64,000 nt of DNA from assembly GCF_004193775.1 (NCBI RefSeq), contig NC_041019.1, positions 33,170,827-33,234,826 of the forward strand. Direction: 5' to 3'. The notes under the pieces are model-generated. The model was given only the letters and a program-made list of their open reading frames with translations. It searched no databases and was not told the DNA's origin. Numbering within the stretch: the stretch's first letter is position 1; each line of letters begins with the position of its first letter. Both the position numbers and the translations under genes were made by a program. Below, in pieces: positions 56,358 to 64,000 of this stretch. The stretch is from Glycine soja (taxonomy: Eukaryota > Streptophyta > Magnoliopsida > Fabales > Fabaceae).

Positions 56358-59075
56358 ATGATGGGGACAAATCCAAATGGCAAAAGGTTTTATCAAGTCA
56401 AGGTTAAAGGTCTAGATGTCACTAGCCTCAAGGAATTGGGACGATTGATGGGACCCCTCCAAAGGCAAGCCTTCCGCAAAGTCTACGGGAAGATTCTAGA
56501 TTTGACCGCAGCGGAGGTATTTACGAAAGCTATCGTATCCTTCGCCCAATACTATGACCAGTCGTTGAGTTGTTTCACGTTAGGGGACTTCCAAATGGTA
56601 CCAACTATTGAAGAGTTTGAGGAGATATTAGGATGCCCTCTTGGGGGGAGAAAACCGTATCTTTTCTCCGACTTTCTTCCTTCCTTGAGCAAGATTGCAG
56701 CTGTGATTGGAGATTAAGCAAAAGAGTTGGATCGCATGAAGCAAATTCGGAACGGCGTAGTGGGCCTGCCTCGGAAATACTTGGAAGGCAAGGCAAGGGA
56801 TATGGCGAGCCAAGAGAAGTGGGGCCCGTTTGCGGATATTTTAGCTTTGCTGATTTTTGGGGTTGTCCTCTTTCCGAACGTTGATGGTTTGGTAGACTTA
56901 GCTGCCATTGATGCTTTCCTCGCATATCACCATAGCAAGGAAAGTCCAGTGGTGGCTATCTTGGCAGATTTGTTTGACACCTTTGACCGGAGGTGTGAGA
57001 AAAACAGTGCACGAATTGTCTGTTGTTTACCCGTTCTCTATGTGTGGTTGATTTCACACCTATTCCGACAAGACACGAGACACCCGTGTCCACTTCAAAG
57101 CTATCGCTCATGCGCCGAAAAAGGAAGAGTTGATTGGGACCAACATTTGGCTGGGATAGGGGGCAGCGCGATCAATTGGTTTCCTCGTTGGAAGGAAGGC
57201 AAGGAAGGAGTTCTTTTCTCGTGTGGGGACTACCCTAATGTTCCACTGATAGGGACTAGGGGTTGTATTAATTATAATCCCGCACTCACCATAAGACAGC
57301 TAGGGTATCCCATGAGGGGAGCGCCAACCGAAGAAATTCTCTCGCCTTTCCTTGTGAGGGATCTAGGCGCGCAAGGTCTCAAGGTTATACAAGGAATCCA
57401 CAAGGCGTGGAGAAGTCCGTTGAAGAAAGACAAGGAGATTAGAGGCATCCGAAATGGCGTCATCAGAGGTTATGATGGATGGCTAAGAATTCATACGCGA
57501 GGGTTAGATTGGCTCTCCAAATTGAAAGTTATCGATGAGGAGAACTTCGAAGCTCTGGAGGAAGATGAAGAAGTCCGAGCTCTAAAATTAGAGCTAGGGA
57601 AGGCAAGATTAGCCAAGGAGAAGTTCAAATCAGCTGCTACACACATCCGGAAGCAGTGCACCGAGTTACAAGAGGAAAACGCGGATATTTTAGCTTTGCT
57701 GATTTTTGGGGTTGTCCTCTTTCCGAACGTTGACGGTTTGGTAGACTTAGCCGCCATTGATGCTTTCCTCGCATATCACCATAGCAAGGAAAGTCCAGTG
57801 GTGGCTATCTTGGCAGATTTGTTTGACACCTTTGACCGGAGGTGTGAGAAAAACAGTGCACGGATTGTCTGTTGTTTACCCGCTCTCTGTGTGTGGTTGA
57901 TTTCACACCTATTCCGACAAGACACGAGACACCCGTGTCCACTTCAAAGTTATCGCTCATGCGCCGAAAAAGGAAGAGTCGATTGGGACCAACATTTGGC
58001 TAGGATAGGGGGCAGCGCGATCAATTGGTTTCCTCGTTGGAAGGAAGGCAAGGAAGGAGTTCTTTTCTCGTGTGGGGACTACCCTAATGTTCCACTGATA
58101 GGGACTAGGGGTTGAATTAATTATAATCCCGCACTTGCCATAAGACAGCTAGGGTATCCCAGGAGGGGAGCGCCAACCGAAGAAAGTCTCTCGCCTTTCC
58201 TTGTGAGGGATCTAGGCGCGCAAGGTCTCAAGGTTATACAAGGAATCCACAAGGCGTGGAGGAGTCCGTTGAAGAAAGACAAGGAGCTTAGAGGCATCCG
58301 AAATGGCGTCATCGAAGGTTATCATGGATGGCTAAGAATTCATACGCGAGGGTTAGATTGGCTCTCCAAATTGAAAGTTATCGATGAGGAGAACTTCGAA
58401 GCTCCGGAGGGAGATGAAGAAGTCCGAGCTCTAAAATTAGAGCTAGGGAAGGCAAGATTCGCCAAGGAGAAGTTCAAATCAGCTGCTACACACATCCGGA
58501 AGCAGTGCACCGAGTTACAAGAGGAAAACGCGGCCACTGCAAGAGCCCTTGAACAAGAAACCAAAAGGGCCCGCATGGAGGAATATGGCCGAGAGAAATT
58601 CCGAGGAGCATTGTGGGGTAGCAACAATGAGCTCAAGCTCCGAAGAGAGGAGAGAGATCGGTCACGGGTGCATGGCATGATCTTAAAAGAGGAGTTAGTT
58701 GCTTGCGCGAGGTCCAAAAGGAGTTTGGCTCAACACTTGGAAGCCACGGAGCAAAGCATGCTAGCTATCATAGGGCAATACAAGGAAGAATTGAACCAGT
58801 CTATGGCCCATGAACAAAAGCTAGTGGAGGATTTTGCACAAGTGTATGCCGAAAAAGAAGCAAGAGGGAGGGTGATTGATGCATTGCATCGAGAAGCGAC
58901 TATGTGGATGGATAGGTTCGCCTTGACCTTGAATGGAAGTCAAGACCTCCCGCGTCTTTTAGCCAAAGCAAAAGCCATGGCCGAAGTGTGTACGGCCCCC
59001 GAGGAGATTCATGGGCTAATCAATTACTGTCAACACATGATAGATTTGATGGCCCATATAATTAGGAATCGTTAG
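56358..59075 (+). pseudogene. Ogre/Tat ORF1 of element C, two stops and internal duplication
   Basis: A single reading frame from the ATG at 56358 to the stop at 59075, interrupted only by TAA at 56715-56717 and TGA at 58113-58115. Blocks in order: RFYQVKVKGLDVTSL, YYDQSLSCFTLGDFQMVPT, LGGRKPYLFSDF, FGVVLFPNVDGLVDLAAIDA, a Cys-containing block (RIVCCLPVLYVWLISHLF), a Trp-rich WFPRWKEGKEGVLFSCGDY block, a long charged coiled coil, and a C-terminal MWMDRFALTLNGSQDLPRLL block. Residues from FADILALL to the coiled coil are present twice as an exact 849-base tandem duplication (56832-57680 and 57681-58529), which keeps frame. The TGA is a single-base difference in the second unit. The function of ORF1 in Ogre elements is not established. 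Confidence 0.85.
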
Positions 59076-59311
59076 GTTCTCTTGTAACACCTTTGTATAA
59101 TCTTGGCTAGATGAAAGCTTTGTTCTTTTTATAAAATGAGAAGTTTTGGACTCATCACATTATCTAAAAACCTTGGGGTGGATCCAAGTGCTCCGATCAT
59201 CCATTTGCATACTCATGTTTTGGTGGCATACTCACCGTTGTTTATTTCTTTAGGAATTTCATCATAACTAAGAAAACACCAAGGCACCCCTATAACACTC
59301 GATCCAGAAAA

Positions 59312-62300
59312 ATGGATAATGAAGAGGGCATGCAGGAACAGATGAAGGCCGAACTATCGACCTTAAAAGATCAAATGGCTTCCATCTCAGAGGTCATTTT
59401 AAAACTCCAGAAAACCATAGAGGATAAAGCCACAGCAACCGCCTCCAGTACGGTTAGGGAAGTGGAGCCGGTACTGCAACCCGCTTTAAATCCGAGCCGA
59501 GACAGAAACACGGCCGTGTTTGGTTGAAGGTATAGTCCGCAAGCTTATCCTTATGGCTTGCCTCCGGACTTCACTCCCCGTGCCACCCCGGAAGATTTAA
59601 GCCAAGCCCCTACTTTTGAGGGGCAACTCCCGCCTTATGACGACTATCCCGGGCAAGACGATGAGGAAGGAGATACCCATCTTGGCCCCCTGCTCCACCT
59701 CAAAGATCCGTCCCCACATGAACTACCCCAACCGAACATAGTCCTCCATATCCCGGACTCACCCACACCCGTAAAAAAATCTGTTCCCTTCGCGGAAGAC
59801 AAGGGAAAGATTGAGGCGCTTGAAGAAAGGTTAAGAGCAGTCGAGGGCCTTGGCAATTACCCATTCTCGGACTTAGCGGATTTATGTCTCGTGCCCAATA
59901 TCGTCATTCCTCCCAAGTTCAAAGTACCGGACTTTGATAAGTACAAAGGGATGACATGTCCGAAAGGGCATCTTCGGATGTATTGCCAAAAGATGGGGGC
60001 GTATTCTGCGGACGAAAAATTGTTCGTCCATTTCTTTCAAGACAGCTTGGCCGGGGCAGCTGTAGCATGGTATACCAATCAGAAAGCTTCCCAGATCCGA
60101 TCATGGAAGGACTTGGCAACTGCCTTCATTAGGCAGTACCAGTACAATACGGGATGGCTCCCGATCGGAACCAGCTTCAAATTATTACTAAGCGAGAGCA
60201 TGAGTCCATTAAGGAATATGCCTAAAGATGGAGAGATCTCGCAGCCCAAGTCATACCGCCCATGACGGAAAGGGAGATGATCACAATTATGGTAGATACG
60301 TTACCCACGTTCTACTATGAAAAGCTGATAGGCTACATGCCAGCTTACTTTGCGGATCTCGTCTTCGCCGAAGAAAGGATTGAATCTGGACTACGAAAAG
60401 GCAAGTTCGAATATGCTTCCAATGTGGCCCCCAACAACAACAGAAGAGCCCCAGTAGTGGGCGCGTGGAAAAAGGAAGGAGACGCTCACGCAGTCACCAC
60501 CGCCCCGACGTGGATGAAAGCACCCCAAAATATCCAAAGCTCATACCAGCCCAATCCCCCAAATTTTTTAATCCGAGTCGGGAATTCCCTCCCGACTCAA
60601 GTAAAAGGACCACCCGCAGCAGAAAGAGCGCCGACCCAACGCACAGCTCCAGCCACGCCCCGGCCAGTCAATAATACAGCCCCCGGCACGAGCTATAATA
60701 ATACACAGCGCCCGTACCCGAAGGATAACTTCTCCCCTATTCCCATGGCATACTCCGAGTTATGGCCTTCATTATTGGAGAATCATTTGGTGGTGGCCAT
60801 ACCCGGGAAGGTCTTCCAGCCACCCTACCCCAAGTGGTACGACCCGGGTGCCAAGTGTGTGTACCATAGTGGAGCTCCCGGACACAATATTGACTCCTGC
60901 ATCCCGTTCAAGTATAAAGTGCAGCACCTGATTAGTGCCGGCTGGCTAGCGTTTCAGGAGGAAGGCCCAAATGTTAAAACCAACCCGCTAGCTAGTCATG
61001 GAGGGGCTAGCGTGAACGCCGTCGAAAAGGACGGGCCATCGCGGGCAAGGAGGTTAGGAGAGGTGGTTACTTCTAGACGCTTCATCTATCAATCACTGCA
61101 AGCGGCGTGCATGGTCTCCCGACGTGGAGACGAAAGGGATGAATGTTTGTTTCACCTCGGGGAGTCGCATGACATGGAAACCTGTCCCGTGGTGGAAGAA
61201 TTGCTTTAGCGGCTCATGGATTACGGGCAGCTTGAAGTGTCCATAGGAGGGAGGGAAGAACCACAAATTTGCATGCAGTCGGAAGAGAAGAAGGTTCCTC
61301 TAACCCCCAAGGCCTTAGTAATATGTTTTACTAGGAAAGAGACCGGCTCCACACCCATATACCCCCGGACGGCACCCAAGCCAACACCATTTGCATATCA
61401 AAGTAATAAGGCCGTTCCGTGGAAGTATACCCCTCCCGCGTCCAGCGAAAGAGTTGCAACCGAAGTTGACTCCCTATCAGCTAAGGTAACCAACATCACC
61501 GGCCTCAGTGGCGTAACCCGCAGTGGTCGGGTGTTCGCTTCCCCTCACCCGGCGGAATTGCCCTCTAAAGGGAAAGCGCCCATGGTCCCAGAGCCCACGG
61601 ATATAGCCACCCCCTCGAAAGAAGTAGATCCTCCAGTGGGAAGAGGGGCCGAAAAGAAAGAAGGTCTTCAAGGAAAAACAATGACTTTGGAAGAGGCCCA
61701 TGAGTTCCTTCGCCTCATCCAACAAAGCGAGTTTAAGGTAGTCGAGCAACTGAATAAAACTCCAGCAAGGATCTCTTTGCTTGAACTACTCATAAACTCC
61801 GAGCCTCATCGTGCGTTGTTGATGAAGGTCCTTAACGATGCCCATGTAGCACATGATATCTCAGTGGAGGGTTTCGAAGGCATCGTTAATCATATAACCA
61901 CCAACAACAACATCGCGTTTGCGGAAGAAGAGATTCCCGTTGAGGGGAGAGGACACAACAAGGCTCTACATGTGTCAGTGAGATGTATGGACCACGTTGT
62001 CGCAAAGGTACTTATCGACAATGGATCGAGTTTAAATGTAATGCCGAAGACCACTTTGGAAAAGCTTCCTTTTAGTGCGTCACGTTTAAAACCGAGCTCG
62101 ATGGTGGTGCGAGCCTTTGATGGTACTCGGCGGGAAGTAATGGGGGAAATCGACATTCCCATTCAGATAGGCCCCCACACTTGCAATGTGGTGTTTCAAG
62201 TAATGGATATAAATCTCGCCTATAGCTGCCTCTTGGGAAGACCGTGGATTCATGCCCTGGGAGTGGTCCCTTCAACGCTTCACCAGAAATTGAAGTTCGC

Positions 62301-62624
62301 AGTGGGTGGACTTTTAGTGATAGTGTCGGGTGAAGAGGATATGTTAGTGAGCTGCCCCTCCTCCGCACCGTACATAGAAGCGGCGGAAGAATCATTGGAA
62401 ACGGCTTTCCAATCCTTTGAGGTGGTGAGCTACGCCTCTGTGGAACCAAGTCCGTCGCTACCTTCTCTCTCCAAAGCGGCCATAATGGTGGCGCGCGTTA
62501 TGCTCAGGAACGGATTTGAGCCCGGACTGGGTCTAGGCAAGGACTGCCTCGGGAATGCCGACGTGGTCGATATCAAGGGGGATCCATACAAGTATGGATT
62601 AGGGTATGAACCCAAGATGCCGGG
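59312..62624 (+). pseudogene. Ogre/Tat gag-protease of element C, decayed and truncated
   Basis: From 59312: coiled-coil N-terminus, in-frame TGA at 59525, acidic linker, gag domain (DFDKYKGMTCPKGHLRMYCQ; FFQDSLAGAAVAWYTNQKAS; FIRQYQYNT), a frameshift at about 60150 and a TAA near 60212. The frame is then open from 60262 (PTFYYEKLIGYMPAYFADLV; CVYHSGAPGHNIDSC, CX2HX5HX4C) to a TAG at 61207. The same frame continues with a retroviral-type aspartic protease (VLIDNGSSLNVMPKTTLEKL; the D-N-G variant is usual in this lineage) and a G-patch-like block (NGFEPGLGLGKDCLG). RT, RNase H and integrase should follow, but a new LTR begins at 62625. Confidence 0.88.
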
Positions 62625-64000
62625 TGTAACATCCTGGAAATTTCTACCCGGAGTTTACGGAAACGATGTATTTTGAATGATTATATATATATAAGTATTA
62701 TTCAGTGTCTAAGCCTATATGTTCTTGGTAGAAGTAGGAATAGTGGGGGCAAGATATGCGGGTTGGACTAATTAAGGGAGAGAAATCCATAACTGGGAGG
62801 TTTTGGGTTAATTCCTAATTAATTAGTTAAAAATCATCGTTTTGCGTGCGACTTAAAATTTAATGAAACCAACCTCTGAACCACGCTCGGGGTTCTATTC
62901 TGAGCGTTTTGATATATATATTGCTTGCTTTTGAAAACTGGCCCCGGCGGACGCAGAGAAACACGAGAAACTGGAATCAGAGAAATGGCACGCAAACCGA
63001 GGCAGGATTTTAGCGTTTCAAAGGTCAGATTTTTCTCACTTTTGTGGCTGAGTATGGGTCACAGTCAAAAGAGAAAGTGGGCCCTTTTTGCTCCAATCAA
63101 ATAGGGACATGTGGCAGAGCTTGAATAAAATAATGGAAAAAGGGAAAACCCTTTTTATTTTAAAACCAAAAAGCTTTTCTCTCTCCTCACTCAGCCAAAG
63201 CAGAAATTCAGAAGCCTTTTCTCTCCCTCTCTCACGTAGCTTTCTTCTTCTTCATTCTCCATTGAAGCTTCAAGCAAAGCTTCAACCTTTGGCCATCATT
63301 TCTGCCCCAAATCGTGAAAGGAGAGCATTTTCGGGGTCGTGAAGTGCGTGGCTACGAGTGGGACTTCGAAAATTCAGGTTTGGGTGGACTTCTTTCTCTC
63401 TTAAATTTCGTGGGTATGGGGTTTTGGGAGATATGATGGGTGGTTTTGTTAGTTTTCTGCTGTGTGATGATTATTTGTGAAGACATTTGCTGAAAACTTG
63501 TTGAAATTGCCATGTTTGGATGAGTTAAACATACCCATTCTGTTTTAGGGTTTTGTGATGATGTTTGTGATGTTGTAGGCTGAAAAATTGCTGATGGAAA
63601 ACTGTTAGAGATGAAGGGTAGAACTAACCTAGGGTTAGAAAGTGAGAATGTGATGTTATGAGTGGAAAAAGAGTGAGACTTTGAGAGTTGGAAGGCTAAG
63701 TCTGAATTCTGTGGTAAATGGAGGTTAAAGTGAGTTAATACTAGCTTGAAATGTCATTTAGGACATGTGAGAAAGGTTAGGCTGAGCTAGAGAGAAAAAC
63801 AAATGACCAAAGTGAACCAAGAGCCATTTTTAGGGCAAAATTGGGTGTTGAAGAGTCAAATTTTGATTCGGTGGAATTTTAGGTGTAAATTCAGTTTGAG
63901 CAAGTTTAGATTGATGTTATGGACTTGTGTGAGATGAGAGTTTGCTTCAAATTTACCTCATTCTAAATTCCACCTTTCAAACCTAGAAAAGCCATTGAAT
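62625..64000. repeat. LTR of another retroelement inserted in element C
   Basis: Starts TGTAACATCC directly after CCGGG and breaks the element C polyprotein; about 1.4 kb are visible and the window ends first. A TATATATA string at 62910 could be a core promoter. No gene is credible: the 84-codon ORF at 63088 is Ser/Leu-rich and unsupported. The partner LTR and target duplication lie outside the window. Confidence 0.65.

Noticed and set aside
63088..63342. 84-codon ORF in the terminal LTR
   Set aside because: Ser/Leu-rich translation of LTR leader sequence, with no domain and no homologous frame elsewhere in the window.

Overview
This is a eukaryotic, plant nuclear window, most likely legume and probably soybean (Glycine). 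The inference rests on one intron-containing nuclear gene with plant-type splice sites, a decayed chloroplast insert in canonical plastid order, and large Ty3/Gypsy elements whose primer-binding sites match plant tRNA-Asp and tRNA-Arg. Species is inferred from repeat style, not proven. Nearly all the rest is nested retrotransposon sequence.

Layout. 1-3200: remnant of an Athila-type element on the minus strand (gag C-terminal half, tRNA-Asp primer-binding site, LTR). 3205-9735: a 6.5 kb nuclear plastid insert carrying ycf1 (3' part), rps15, ndhH and ndhA exon 1, all broken. 9736-14275: an apparently intact seven-exon DEAD-box RNA helicase gene of the LOS4/RH38/DBP5 type on the minus strand, with a duplicated exon-3 segment and an inverted copy of its 5' flank just downstream. 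14280-16500: AT-rich sequence, an LTR fragment and a Gypsy pol fragment.

16503-52967 is built from three copies of one Ogre/Tat-like element with 2.15 kb LTRs and a tRNA-Arg-type primer-binding site. Copy 1 (minus, 16503-27392) is cut by copy A (plus, 27393-37005). An N gap (37006-37504) follows, then copy B (minus, 37505-52967). The copies carry decayed ORF1 and gag but no recognisable protease, reverse transcriptase or integrase, and they share the same gag frameshift and the same Copia-like solo LTR. This marks a non-autonomous family that multiplied after losing its coding capacity. The non-coding half holds several minisatellites (164, 63/64, 73, 189 and 24 bp units). The 24 bp and 63/64 bp arrays consist of hairpin units whose stem positions covary.

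54045-62624 is a diverged relative, element C (plus), with ORF1, gag, protease and a G-patch region, all carrying stops. Another LTR inserted at 62625 cuts it and runs off the window end.

The only gene likely to be functional for the host is the helicase. The most unusual feature is the set of covarying hairpin arrays inside the non-autonomous elements. The near-identity of copy 1 and copy B around an N gap means part of the structure could be an assembly artefact.
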